Part shown: positions 1 to 11,854 of the stretch, one piece after another
Layout of the letters: every line of letters starts with the position of its first letter
Numbering within the stretch: position 1 is the stretch's first letter
Origin: Dacryopinax spathularia
Taxonomy: Eukaryota > Basidiomycota > Dacrymycetes > Dacrymycetales > Dacrymycetaceae
DNA length: 64,000 nucleotides
Direction of reading: 5' to 3'
Assembly: GCA_037974965.1 (NCBI GenBank)
Contig: JBBPFI010000016.1
Coordinates: forward strand, 372,001 to 436,000
Notes under the pieces: generated by a model
Database searches by the model: none
What the model was told of the DNA's origin: nothing
The model's input: the letters and a program-made list of their open reading frames with translations, nothing else
Translations under genes and position numbers: made by a program

Positions 1-859
1 TGTTGGAGGAGGAAGATCCGGCGGGGGGAGAGCCGACGGCCGTTGGGTCTGACAGGGAGGATGAGGCGAGCGAGCCGACCGCTGCGTCATCAGGGAAAGA
101 AGAAGGATCAAGACTCATCGCTCTCTCCCCTCCATCCCCTCCCGCTCCTGCGCCTCCCGGCCCAAGCGGACTACCGACATAAGACCCACCCGATGACATC
201 CCCATCCCCAACATATCCAAATCCGCCAGACTAGTCCTCACGTCCACCCCTAGCCCGCCTCTCGAGTCTCTCATATCATATCCCACTCCCTGTGGAACCT
301 CAAGCGGGGAAGACGGATAAAAGCCGGAGGTCATCAGGTTCATGTCTATGTCGTATTCCCCTCCCTGCCCGTCGCCGGTCGAGCGAGCAGGCGAGGTTTC
401 CAAGTAGCGGAAGTCTCCGAGCGAGCCGTGTGCGCCGGGGTAGGAGGAGGGGGAGGAGTCGTGTTGGAGCGCGAAGCCTAGGTGGGTCAGGTCGAATGAC
501 CCGAGGGAGGGGAGGGGGATCCCTTCGAGGCTGCCGAGGTCGGAAAAGCGGAGGGGGGTGCGGGTTAGCGTCTGTCCTTCCCCTGCGCTGGGGTGGCCGG
601 GGGCGGGGTGGTTGGTTGGCGGGGAGGCGGGTGCGGGGGAGGGAGAGTGAGGGTTTGGGAGGGGGAAGGGAGAGGGGCGGAAGGGGTCGTATGCCTGCTG
701 CTGCTGCTGCGCCTGGTGGCCGGGCTGGGGAGAGCCTGTTGAAGGGGATCAGTATTTTTTCTGCCTGATGGAGGGAGGGAACGAGGGGAGGAGAGGATGA
801 TGAGGGTGATGAGGCGACGTTAGGAGAAGCGTACCTGGAGAGGAGGGGTCGACGTCCAT
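1..859 (-). CDS. Ser/Pro/Gly-rich protein of unknown function, cut by left window edge
   Basis: Model complement(join(<1..735, 835..859)), 253 residues visible. The start is an ATG at 859 giving MDVDPSSPG. A 99-nt intron (736-834, GTACGC...CAACAG) follows after 25 coding bases, and the frame then stays open to the window edge, so the C-terminus is missing. The product is low complexity: an early five-Gln stretch, Pro/Ser/His repeats, then Gly/Ser/Leu-rich sequence with short acidic patches (EYDIDMNL, DLDMLGMG). No catalytic domain or membrane segment is visible. The composition recalls the disordered tails of fungal transcription regulators, but that is only an impression. A CAG-type triplet run lies just upstream of the start (about 873-887). 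I do not recognise the family; the exon model rests on the open frame and the splice signals. Confidence 0.6.
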
Positions 860-3175
860 CACTCGTTTCGCTACTGCTGCTGCTGCTGTGGGACGTGTTC
901 GTCAATCGTCAGTCGCGTCGATGGAGATGTTGGAAGTTGGGAGAGATATGGTTGTTGATGCTGATCGTCAAGATGCAAGATGCAAGAAGATGTTGAACCG
1001 CGAAACAACTCCCAATGTTCAACACCGTCAACTGTGAGCCACTGTCTCGGAGAACAACAGCAACCAACCAACCAAAGTTCCACTAGCAAGCACTCGTCGA
1101 GTGGTAAGAGGACGTATCCAACCCCAGAGAAGGAGGGGTTAAGGCCACCCGCGCTATAACACCCCCGTAAGAGGGGACGAACAAAAGGCACCAACCGCCG
1201 AGCGGGCCTAACGACGTTTAACTCCCCTCTTCGTCCCTCCTCGTCCCTCCCTCGTCTTCCCTCCCTCCCCTCCCTTCCTGACCGACCCTTCCACTTCGCC
1301 CGTCTTCCCGCGCAGGTGGCGAGAACCCCCTTGGCCCAAACAAGACCACATGCCCATGTGCACGCGTTGTTTGTCCTCTGCGGGCTGTTTGTCCCCCCCT
1401 TCTCTGTTTGTCCCCCCTCCCCCCTCCACCTGTTGAGAACTAAGTTAAGTTGGGACGAAAGAAGGGTCTATGGAAAGTCTGATAGAACGTCTGATAGAAG
1501 CAGTTGTTTGAGGTGATTGGGGTCCTTTGACCTTCGCGCGGATTCGGAGTTGTTGTGCTGGCAAGGGTTGTTTGCCGCACCAACTGGTGTTTGAGGGAGA
1601 TTGGGAGGGACAAAGGTCGCTATGTGCCACTATCTGCGTGTCACGTTCAAGTTGAGCGGTTTGTGCGGATGTTGGGTGGGGAGCGGTTAGGATCGGGAGG
1701 GCACTTGGGCCTGTGGCGAATGAGTTCAAGTTGGTGTTTGAAGTGAGGAAGCGGTGATAAGCTGCGTTAGAGGCGATCCTACTTCCAGAAGCTGGCCAGA
1801 AGCAGACTAGAAGCGGCCAAGAAACAGCTTCTACCCACAATGGCTGCGCGCAGCTCAGCTCATTCCAGTCATCGCCCATTCCAGTCATCCCCCATACCTA
1901 TCATTCCAGTCACCCATTCATGCCTCCTCAGAACATATATGCATGACAACCCATTCCTCAACTCAAAAGACACTCCCTACCTCCGAACGAAATCTACCTC
2001 ATCCGATCCCCCTCCCACGAAAAGCAGCGCTCTACGTCACTCCTCCCCTGGGGCAGGCAGCATTACCCCACGGGGCTCCACCCCTCCATCGCTCCCGCCT
2101 GAGGGGAAAAAAGGCATATAAACCCACTTTCTTCCCCTCGAGAGTCGAGAGGGAGCAGGGGCTTGTTCTTCCCCCTTTCCTTCAATTAGCTGGAGGGTTC
2201 CGTGCTCCCTTGCTGGGGTGGCCCGCCCACCTCTTTTAGTTGTATGCTGCCGGCGAGGCATGCGCACTCCGAGGCTGGGGTCGCCCTCCCCCCTCCCCCT
2301 CCTCCCCTCCCTTCCCCGAGAAGGAGAGCACTGTTCATCCAGGCGAGGCATGCGCACTCCCTCGCTGGAGGCCCCCTCGCGTATCATACTCACCCCCTTC
2401 CTTCTTCATTCGGGGGTGCAGCCCGCGGACTTCCACGCCGCGGTCGGAGTCTCCCTCCCCCCTCCCCGCTCTCTGCCCCAAAGCCGTAACGCGCATACAC
2501 GCGCATACACGCCCATCCATGCGCATACATAGTCCACCTAGTCCTAGTAGACCTGTAGTCCGACGTCCCGTAGAGTTAGACCGTGCGTGAGGCTCATAAC
2601 AGTACTAGTAGGTAGGCGTCCACATCTGGATCTGGCCTGATCTGGCCAGATCAAGGGAGGCAAGTCCAGCTTACTCCTGAGTAGGTGTATGCGCCTACAC
2701 CGCTTTCCGGTCGACTGATGGTGCTCTCCCAGACTCCCTTAGAGGCGGGCCTGGCCGGTTTCAGACTCTCAGGACGCCAGACGGCTTGGTAGTAGGTTTT
2801 GGCCATGGATTCCACTTGGTCTGGACTCCCGAGTCCTGTTGGGGGGAGTCGTCTTCGGCCAGTAGGGGTAGATCGGACTGGTTGAGAGCGGGCGGCTGCG
2901 TGGACGTGAGAGGGCGTGTTGTTTCACTTGATAATTGTCTCGGATTCCGCAGGCTGCCCTCTGGTGCCGAGACCGTCGGCCTGTTGGTGATGCGTTGTCG
3001 ATGTCTCCCGTACGTGGGCCGAGTCGGGTGTGTCGCACGGTTCGATCACGTTCATTATTATCTCACACATTACTCTCATAAGCCTCGACGGAGAACCCAT
3101 TACTGTCTAACCCTCTTTCCCACGATCTCACACCCCCAGCACTCCCCAGATCGCAGCATACACCAACCGCAGCAA
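860..3175. other. Intergenic region with pyrimidine tracts and short direct repeats
   Basis: No convincing gene on either strand. It holds CT-rich stretches (about 1205-1290 and 2285-2350), a tandem array of GCGCATACAC-like units near 2490-2530, and a perfect 19-nt direct repeat (2252-2270 and 2342-2360) centred on GCATGC. It is the upstream region of the gene at 1-859 and the downstream region of the GGPP synthase gene. Open frames in it are short, proline/arginine-rich and mutually overlapping, as expected from biased composition. Confidence 0.5.
2252..2360. repeat. 19-nt direct repeat pair
   Basis: The sequence GGCGAGGCATGCGCACTCC occurs at 2252-2270 and again at 2342-2360, both on the plus strand and 90 bp apart. 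The core GCATGC is palindromic. The flanks are CT-rich and not otherwise similar beyond a few bases. The repeat may be a protein-binding site pair or a remnant of local duplication; nothing decides between these. Confidence 0.6.
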
Positions 3176-4828
3176 TCACACCTTCAACATATCCAGTATC
3201 CCGACTAACGGCGGGTTCCCCCCCAGTCTCTCAATCTCCTCCCTCGCTTGCTTGTCCAGGCTCTCGAGCACCTTTCTCGCATAGTCGAAGCTGTGCGTGT
3301 GGTCGCGCATATATTCGATCGCGTATTTCTTGGTCGAGGGGGTGGAGGGTCGTTTTTGGAGGACGTCTGCGATCGCGTGTCAGCGGGAACCGGAACGGGG
3401 TAGAGAGAGCGGAGAGCGAGGAGGGAGGCAGGAGTGGAGGACAAGACGTACTGAGGACCACGCGGTTGTTCGGATCTGCTCGAACGGAATGGACAACGAT
3501 GAAGGAGAATTTTCCCTCTGTCAGGTCTTCGGCGAAGCCCTTGTTGCTCGAGTACTACGATACAGTTCGCATCAGTCAACGAAGACGTGCGTATATGCGC
3601 AAGGGAAGGCGTACGTACCTCTTTCAGCTCCAGGTTGGCATAGTCGTCTCGTATCTGAAAGAGGACGGAGATGAGGTTCACGAGAGGCACGTAGTCCCTG
3701 CCTTGTTCGTCAGTCCCAGCATAATGGAAGGGAGAGGGAGAGAAGGAACGTACGTGTTACTCTCGCTACAAGCCATCATAAGCTTCACCGCAAGTCTGAA
3801 CAAGCCTCCCGTCTCTATCGCCCAAGATCAGCGAATGCCCGAGATAAGGATATAGCAGGTAGGAAAGGGCACGCACTGTTCAAAACCATACTAACGTACT
3901 CCTCCTCCGTCGGGCATATCAGGCTATCCCGCCAAAACAAGTCCAACCCTTGCCCGCGATGCAGGTTGATCAACTCAGACGTAACCAGTTCGTCCAGACC
4001 CATGCTCCTCGTCGGCGACGTCGAACTCGACCCTCCCCCTCCCTCGCTGGTCGGATCGGGAGGAGAGTGCGGCCTGTACCCCGCACGAAGGGCAAAGAGT
4101 TCGCGGTAGGCAAGGAAATAGACGTAGTTGGCCGTGTTGATCGTCTGCGGTACGCCGTATATCTTATGCACCACTATGCGCATACACCTATCAGCCCCAC
4201 TCGACTTTCACGCTGCCCATGTAGTGCGTACCTGGAAATCCGCGCCGAAGAGCGGAACCGTCTTCGACGTCGTCCATCCTACGCCATCTCAGGTCAGTAT
4301 ATGCGTGTCTTGCTTCGGGGAGAGAAGGGGACGGACATGAGTGATGCGTTGTGCAGCATGTTCACGACGCGACTTATGATCTCCAACTTCTCCTCGGGCA
4401 CTTGAAGCCAGCGGTTGAACGCCGCTATCATCGTTCTTCTTATGTCTTTGCCAGGGTGGGAGATCGTATATGTAAACGGCTCGATGAGTGCCTGTGTCCA
4501 CCTCACATGTCAGCCACATCCTCGCACCTCGGCCTAGGCAGAGCAGGGCAAGGGGGAAATGAGATAGGGAGAGGGGGCTCACCGACTCCATCCTCTCGTC
4601 TTCCCAGGGCGGCGCACCAGAGTAGCGCGAGAGGAAATCGTCGAACCCTTTGGGCGAGGGGGAGGTGCCATTGATAAGCGGGGAGAAGGGGTTCGTAGTG
4701 CGCGTATGGTTGGGCGAGAGCGGATGGGCAGGGATAGGACCAGGCTTGAGCGGGGTGGGGTGGGCGAGTGGGGGGTCGCTCGCGGCGGGTTGGGGAAGGG
4801 AGGAAGGAGGTTGGGTAGGAGGGGGCAT
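3176..4828 (-). CDS. Geranylgeranyl diphosphate synthase
   Basis: Model complement(join(3176..3366, 3452..3554, 3619..3697, 3754..3814, 3877..4173, 4232..4278, 4337..4491, 4583..4828)), eight exons, 392 aa. As a trans-prenyltransferase of the fungal GGPPS/Bts1 family it should condense farnesyl diphosphate and isopentenyl diphosphate to the C20 diphosphate used for protein prenylation and diterpenoids. Visible motifs are [32 protein letters not shown], the first Asp-rich motif [32 protein letters not shown], and the second Asp-rich region QIRDDYANL with the DDYxN form usual in fungal GGPPS. The N-terminus before the first block is a Pro-rich extension of about 80 residues, and the start is the only in-frame ATG there. 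The DDxxD motif sits in a 47-nt exon. The enzyme may be housekeeping or dedicated to secondary metabolism; AAR1 lies 1.1 kb away in the same orientation. Confidence 0.93.
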
Positions 4829-5899
4829 GGCGCTCGCTTGGTTTGTTGGTGGAGGAGGAGGTCGTGGAGGTCGAGTGGAGAGCAGTTGAGGGGTTGTAGG
4901 GGATAAGAAGGTGTATGCTATATGCACAGACGGGCGACCAACTCTCTCCGCTGCGCCGGCGTCATCCGTCTCTCCCAAACTCGCGCAGGCACGCGCCGAC
5001 CTTCCTGGTTGCTTGCCTGCCTGCTTGCGCGTCCAGGCCGTCTCCGTAGCAGGTTACCAAAATCGAGCAGAGTATATGCACTGTACGTCCCGATTTCTTG
5101 ATTTCCTGCACGGCCGCCGCCGATGAATGTCGGAGTGCGCGATCTGTAGCTTGAGGGAGGGGCGAACTGGGCCCGGAGATCGGACGACTAGGGGAGCCCC
5201 TAAATGGGAGTGGATTAGGTAAGCGACATTGGGGAATCACGCGCTAGGAAGAGCGGAAGCCCGGCTGCGTCTTGGAGTTGTTTGATGTGTTCATCATACC
5301 ATGGATGATGAGACGAAGGTTTATATGGCCAGAGGTTCAATACTCCACGAGATTTGATGTCAGTCAACGTTGACAGCCTATTGAAACGACAACAAAGTTG
5401 CTAGCCCGCCCATGTATGAGCGTGGGAACGTCTCCCAGTGTCTGTCGTTGCCATTCAAGTATCACGTACTTATATGCAACGCAGTCTTTCTCTTGACGTC
5501 CGTTTTCATGCCAGGGAAATCAGTGGCATGGTTTCGTCCCTGAAATCCTCTGATCATCACTCCCTTCTCTCATGGTCCGAACACCCGATATGAGTCTTGG
5601 ACAATACGACATCGACTCGATCGTGACTCCGCAATACATTATGCCTCGATCGACCCAAAGGCCTGGTCACAATCTTGCAGCGTGGATATGATCAATGATT
5701 CCCATCGATCATCCCACTAGTACTGTGTGATCCACACGCGCGCTCAACTCACTGGATCTCAAATACGCGATGTTCCAGTACTCTGGTCCTTATCATCCAC
5801 TCGATATGGTCCAGGCCCTTTGTCAAAGCACGGGAGGTCGACCGCCGCCAACGTGCCTGATCAGAACAACTGCGAAGCCTTGATCATGTCTCTATCGCT
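4829..5899. other. Intergenic region between GGPP synthase and AAR1
   Basis: About 1.07 kb separates the start of the GGPP synthase gene from the stop of AAR1; both genes are on the minus strand. It therefore holds the AAR1 3' region and the GGPPS promoter. From about 5200 to 5890 it is less GC-rich than the genes. I see no conserved coding motif, and the antisense open frame that begins here runs into AAR1 exon 15. Confidence 0.6.
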
Positions 5900-8800
5900 C
5901 TACGCAAGAAATCCTTTCGCCCGCCAATACCCCACCCACCTCCGCACGTCCTCCTCACCAAGAGGCTCCAATTCCCTAAGCGTCCTACTCCTCCCTTGCG
6001 CATTAGTAGTCTCCAGATCGCCGAAGACCGCGTCCTCCTCTTCCTCCCCCTCATCGTCAACCCCTCCTCCAGAACTAGAACTAGAACGAACAGCCGCCTT
6101 CCGGGCTGCTGCTGCGCCCGTAGCCCTAAAGAACTCCAGGAGCTTGATAGCTGGGTTCTTTGAGATGTTCGCTGGGTCTTCGGCTGCTTGGGAGAGAGCG
6201 GTGAGCCATTGGTCGTACGGTACTAGAGTCGAGTTCGTGAGTTGGGCTAAGGGTGAGAAGATCTTGTCCCATGCGGTCGGGCGGGGGTGGACGAGATGGA
6301 GATATTCTGCCGTTCCTGTACCTGATTCGGAGTTGGAATGTAGAGCATCGACGATCTACAGCATACATGAGCATTCTTCTTCTTCTTCGGGATTAGAGGA
6401 GGCGGAGGATAGGACATGGGACGTACCGACTGAGCAGCCCGATCCGTAGGCAGCCAACTGACCGTCCCCCTCAAACTGGGCAGCACGCCCAGCGTTTCAG
6501 CACTCTTGACAACGAGCGGCACCCAATCGGTCACGTTCCACGCTCCGTTCGCTACCGACCCTGCGAGCTGGCCGACCCTCCATATTGTCGCGCTCAAACC
6601 ACGTTTCTCAGCCGCCGCAAGGGCGATCTGTTCTGTTATCCATTTTGACTGCGTGTAACCCGTTGCGCTCGCTATGTTGGGGTCGGCGATGGGCACTTCT
6701 GGTGTGGGGGTTGGGGAAGCTCGCTTGACGAGCGTGCCGATGGAGGATATGAAGATGAATTTGGCTGGGGTGGATGATTTGACCCTGAGGGCGAGGTCGA
6801 TCAACAGACGAGAGGAACGGATGTTGGGCTCGAAAGATGGTAGGGAAAGGTTGAAGTCGAGCCGCCAGGCGTTGTGGATGATCGTTGTTAGAGAGGCGGA
6901 GATCTAGCCACGTTGAGCGAGATCTTCGCAATAAATGAAAGAGGGGGCGTACCTCCGCATATAGTTCATCGGACAATCCAAGCTTATCATCAGCCAAGTC
7001 GCTCTCCACAAGCCTGAGCTTCGGCGAGTCGAGAAGCGCTAGGTCGACTCCTCGATCCTCGAAAGCCTCCCTCTGCCGATCCAGCAGAGCATGTTTGGGG
7101 TTGATCCGATTGACGGCATATACTTGCTCAACGTGCTCGTCCAGTAGCAGGGTTTGGAGTAGATAGGTCCCAAGTGTGCCGGTCGTGCCGGTCAGCAGTA
7201 CGACTTCCTTAATCGCGTGTCGGTCGACGGGGTGATGGAGGGCGAACTCTGCCGTGTACTTCTTGACCATCGCGAGCATCTCGTCGACTACCGCTGGGCG
7301 CTGCATCGCATTGCCGACTTTCGAACCACTGGCACCAGAGACGAGCGTTGTAACGTATGTAACCAGGCGTCTGATCGTAGGGTGCATAAAGACGAGGTTG
7401 TGGGGAACTGACGCTGCCATATTGGCCTTGCCTTGTGAATTGGGAGCGTGGCGGAGTGCACCCGTGATCGAAGCCCGGATGTACGTTGCTTGTAAACTGG
7501 ACCAATGCATCAGTTTCACACGCATGCATACCCCGAAAAAGCTACGTACCTGTCACAACCCTGCTCGAATAGGTGGCGATCTTCATCAATCGGTGAGCCT
7601 TGGCTATTTTCGCCACGCATAACGCCATTGACAACGCGTGCAACAAACGCATGTATGCCCTCTTCGTCCCAAGCCGATGGAGGCGCAGCCCACCCTGCTT
7701 TAGTCGGTTGCTCCGCAGCCTCATACAGCGCGTTGATCTCTTCCTCAAACCTGTTGAACCGTAAGCGCTAGTCAAATAGGCCAAGCACACGCCCGAGGAC
7801 GCTCATACAGCTTCAAACTCGCATTCTTCGAAACAGTCCCCTTGGGCGTCTTCGCAAACCCCTTCTTCCGCGGGTCAATGACGAGGATAAACTCCTTAAA
7901 GATCCTCGAATGCTGAGGTGCAAAGGCGTTCGCGTTCTCCACATCGGGCCAGATGAGATTGCGGAACGCAGCGAGTTCTTCGTCCGAGGTGATCTTGATG
8001 TGCTCGGCGGGCTCGATCGCGATCCCGACTTGGGTGCGGCCACGGCCGAACATCATGCATGCTTTGACGTGGGCGTTGCCAGCGATGATGTTCTCTGCGC
8101 GTGAAATGAATTAGAATACTTTTAGTAGTTTGGGATGGAATGACTCACCCATTGGACCAGGATTCGTCTTCTCCCCATTGGACATCATGATCTGATCGTC
8201 GGCACTAGTACTGCATATCAGCGACCAAATATGCCGCTGTATAGCTGCACGCACCGTCCAACAACCTTCCAAAGGTTCTTCTTCGTAGGATGTCGCTCCA
8301 GCAGATCGTTCGTATCGAACCCCTTTCTATCAGGCAAGTTCCAGACGTCGATCGGGTGAAGGTCAGAGTCCTCCGAACATCTCGTCAGATGCCTCTGCAA
8401 GTACAACTAGGGAAACGAATAATGAACGCACCAGGATGATCAGACGATAGATATTATCTCCCTCCGGCACAAGCTCCACTTTTGCGGTCGGGAAGAATTC
8501 TCCATACTACATAGCAAATACCACGTCATTCCCGGGAACGCCGTCGTCCAGAGAAGGAAAGAAATGCGTACGTTCCAGTCCTCAGGATCATCCCTCGGAG
8601 CAAGCCGGAAAACCGGTCCGACCTCCGTCCTACGCGCACAGTCTCGTCAGTCCCGCTTCACTGAGGTTAAGGGAAGGGGAAAGGGGCAAGAAGCACGTAC
8701 GTGCCGTAAGCCACGATGATTTTTCCGCCCGCTTGGGAGAGCTTGTCGCCTGCTTCTTTTGCTAGGGGTCCACCGGCGTATATCTGTTCGATATGTCAGC

Positions 8801-10191
8801 GGCCAGTGCGGTGGGTAATGGAGAAGGACGTACCAAAGCCTTGCGAGTAGCGAGGTACTTGACCGCATCGTCGTCGTGGGCCCATTCCTATCCACCTTTC
8901 AGAACGTGCCCATACGAGCCGACCGAAGGGGTGTACCTCGAAGAAGCTCGGAACACTGATGATCCATTCCGCATCGCCCCTCTTCACGCCCTGCAGCACC
9001 CGTTCGGGAGACGGGACAATCGGTGGCTCCGATGGGCGAAATGCCACGGCGATCGTTCCCCCTTCACTTGGTTCAGCACCTGCCCACTTCCCACGAGGTG
9101 CGGCATACTCGCCCAAAGCACAAGTAGAAAGCCAGGCGAAAACGATAAGACGGAGGGGGCAAGTGGGAAAGAAGAAGAGGAAGGAGAAGAAGGAAGAAGA
9201 GACACGCACAACTCGCCGGCATCGCCAACCCCGTAAACACCCCCATAGCATGAAACGCCGGCAAACCCATGACCGACCACCTGCTCCCGATCCTCTCTAC
9301 GGCCCCCATGTACTCACACGACGCCCTCCAGAACCTATGACTCCTAGGAATAGGCTTGGGAAAGTTCGTACTGCCCGACGAGTGGAGGTATATGATTGGG
9401 CTGAGGGGGGTGACGTGCTCGTATTCTGGGAAAGCGCGGACGGGGGGAAGGGGGGGAGTGAGGAGGGCGTCGGTGGGGGGGTCGTAGGGCGGAGGAGGGC
9501 GGGAGAGGAGCCGCGGGTAGAGCGTCGTGTACCTTGGGAGGGGGAGGAGATGTACGTCGGGCAGGAGGGCGAGAAGCTGGGAGGTCGTTTGTTCTAGTGC
9601 CGTGCTGGGTTTTCCTCCCTGCTGAGGGACAGAGCCGATGAGATAAGAGGTCTTCGTCTCCCTCAGGAGATGCTCCAGGGCAGGTACAGAGTTCCTTGTG
9701 CTGATCGGGAAGGCCTGTAAACCCGATGTAACCCGTATCAGTAAGACGGATCGGAAAGAAGAGGGAAGGAGCATACGATAAACCCAGCCCGGATGATAGC
9801 CAGGATAAGCGTACAATACGTGAGTGAGTCCGTATTGGCTAGGATGGCGATTCTGACACCCTCCCTCCTCTCCTCCTCCGAAGTAGGAGGCTTGACTTGC
9901 TCTCGGAGCTGCGCGGCGAGTCGGATCGCAGCTCTCGCGACTATTGACAGCCCAAGTGTCAGTGACAGATGATGGAAGGATGAAGGAAGGGCGCATACAT
10001 TCGCCCCATGTGATAAGCACGTTCTCTTCCTCTCCTGAATTCGAGTCGGTGTCGACTAGGACGGTGTAGATCGCGTCCGCGTTGTTGTGCAAGTGGAAGT
10101 CGGCCCAGTCGGGGAAAAAGGTCGTCTCATCCCGCGGAGGACGGATGAAGGGTCGAGGATGGGTGACGCCCGTCGTATCGGCTGAGGCCAT
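5900..10191 (-). CDS. AAR1: NRPS-like adenylate-forming reductase (A-T-R)
   Basis: Model complement(join(5900..6355, 6427..6903, 6953..7496, 7550..7750, 7809..8094, 8149..8204, 8255..8370, 8432..8506, 8572..8629, 8701..8783, 8834..8887, 8937..9079, 9210..9714, 9777..9940, 9999..10191)), 15 exons, 1136 aa. The adenylation domain (about residues 1-570) carries the ATP-binding loop YLHSSGSTNFPKP and the late motif GFDTNDLLERHP. The carrier motif FEQGCDSLQATY marks the phosphopantetheine serine, split by intron 12. The thioester reductase domain (about residue 730 to the end) has the Rossmann loop LLTGTTGTLGTYLL and catalytic YTQSK. The family activates carboxylic acids and releases them as aldehydes; the substrate cannot be read from sequence. 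The start is ATG 10191, because the upstream in-frame codon is GTG. Exon 9 begins at the acceptor that gives the same 116-nt length as AAR5. Its nearest paralogue here is AAR5. A TTATAA motif lies about 91 nt upstream. Confidence 0.93.
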
Positions 10192-11854
10192 GTTGTCCAG
10201 CTCCACGTCTCACGGCTTGAACACCAGAGGTACAGGTGGGATCGACTGTTGAGAGGCATGAGGCTCGTCAACGGGAAAGACTTATAAGCACACGGCTTAC
10301 CTCTGGAGGACCTCCATCTCCCCTGGATCGCGTATCCAGTGTCTGAGAGAGGGAGAAGCAAGCATACATTCGCCTACGAGGGATGACTAATCAGCCCATG
10401 TCGCCCCAGGCGGGGAAGAAACGATCAAATACAGAGATGCATGCTCACGCATGCTGCCTTTTACTGCTATTGAAAGGAGGCCGAGGGATGTCGAAGTGCA
10501 GGGTGGCGTATTCGGGGCGGTGATGAGTAGAGTTGGAAGAGGGATGGGAGTTCGAGAGAGAGAAGCAGCACCGCACTTTGGGTTGGGAGGCCTTGCTCCT
10601 CGGTCTGCCCCGGCATGGAGCTCTGAAACCAGTCAACATCGCAGACGTCCCCCGACCAACGTACGTACCTCTACTGCCAGACCGGCATGCGAGCAACCAG
10701 AACCTGTAAGACGTTCTCCCACGGCTGGATCGTGGAAGATCAGGAGAAACGCGATCGGGCATCATCGCTCGGTGACCCATCGAAGCAAAACAGCTTGTGT
10801 CTCAGAGAAACGTCTCCCAGGATCTACAGCAGTACTGGATGGATCAAGTAGTTCGAGACTCTCCCGGAATGTACAGTATGTACCAGGCCAGTGACTGACA
10901 GGGCAAAACATCAGCCAAGATCGATCGCGAAGTTGAGCTGAAACGGATTAACGAAATGTCGCACTTCTCCAGAGTCGGAGTTGGAGCTTAGTAATCTCTT
11001 TTGTTGACAGTGTGAACAGGAGCTGTGGTGGCGGATGCTTGCCCTGGAGTGAGAATGTGGCCTCAGAGCAGCCTGGGACACAAAAGTTCTGTATAAAGGT
11101 ATTTGAAGTTGCGTTTTTGTGATCGCTATTGACGATCAAGTCGCCCGCCAAGACTGTCTCACCCAGTCAGGGTGCTGCCCGACATGGAAAGGGAAAGGTC
11201 ATGGAAAGATTTTTTGATGGTCTTTGATTGGTTCCTGCCATGCTCCCGATGTTTTGGCGTGTCTTCAGGGATTGCTCGTGGAAATCTGACTCCTCCCTTA
11301 CTGGCAACCTCCAAGCCTCTGTACACCTTTCCACCAATCCACCGGGTCCCTCCGACCTCAATTGGTGGAGGCAGCTTCTCACTCGACGATCATCGGCGGA
11401 ACATCCACCCGATATATCCAGCGCCGGATTGGTCCCTGACCTCTTCTTCCCTTCCGGGGGTGTCTGGGGGGTATGATGCCCCGCAATCGGCTCCGGTGTG
11501 TCCCAAGAGGGAAAGTCGGGTGAATGGCCGCCCGCGAGCCGACGGTTGAGGCGGAGAGGGAACTTGCAAGGGGAGGAGGTGGAGGACGACATCCACACAA
11601 CTTGTGCCCTTACCGAGGACAAGACAGCGAGAAAGGCCTTCTTCGTCCTCTTTGCTTGTGCTCGTGCTCGTGCTTGGTGCTTTGGAGCGGACGAGACGGT
11701 GACGACTGTCTTTGCTCTCCTATCTTCTTTCTGCTTGGGTTTATCTGGTCTACAACATTGGGCTTGCTAGCTCGTCCTCTTGTCACCCTCACCCTCACTG
11801 TCGCCTCGTCATCCTCCACCCTCACCTAAGGTAGCGAACCGCACACGACAAACA
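10192..11854. other. Divergent promoter region between AAR1 and the FMN dehydrogenase
   Basis: This 1.66-kb stretch lies between two genes transcribed away from each other, so it must carry both promoters. Short open frames exist on both strands but none shows a family motif or sensible splice structure. The TATA-like motif at 10282 belongs to AAR1. The last 150 bp before 11855 are CT-rich, a common layout just upstream of fungal start codons. Confidence 0.55.
10282..10288 (-). promoter_or_regulatory. TATA-like box of AAR1
   Basis: TTATAAG on the minus strand lies about 91 nt before the AAR1 ATG. AAR2, AAR4 and AAR5 carry comparable TATA-like motifs 70-92 nt before their ATG codons. Confidence 0.4.

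Noticed and set aside
300-905. Minus-strand open frame of 201 codons at the left edge
   Set aside because: It reads the correct region in a wrong frame after the first exon; the spliced frame from ATG 859 is open over a longer span and less Arg/Pro-biased.
5727-6449. Plus-strand open frame of 240 codons
   Set aside because: It is antisense to the last exons of AAR1, whose minus-strand reading carries clear family motifs; the plus reading is Ser/Pro-rich and has no motif.
10445-10894. Overlapping open frames on both strands between AAR1 and the FMN dehydrogenase
   Set aside because: Arg/Ser/Pro-rich, overlapping each other in opposite directions, without motifs or a plausible splice pattern.
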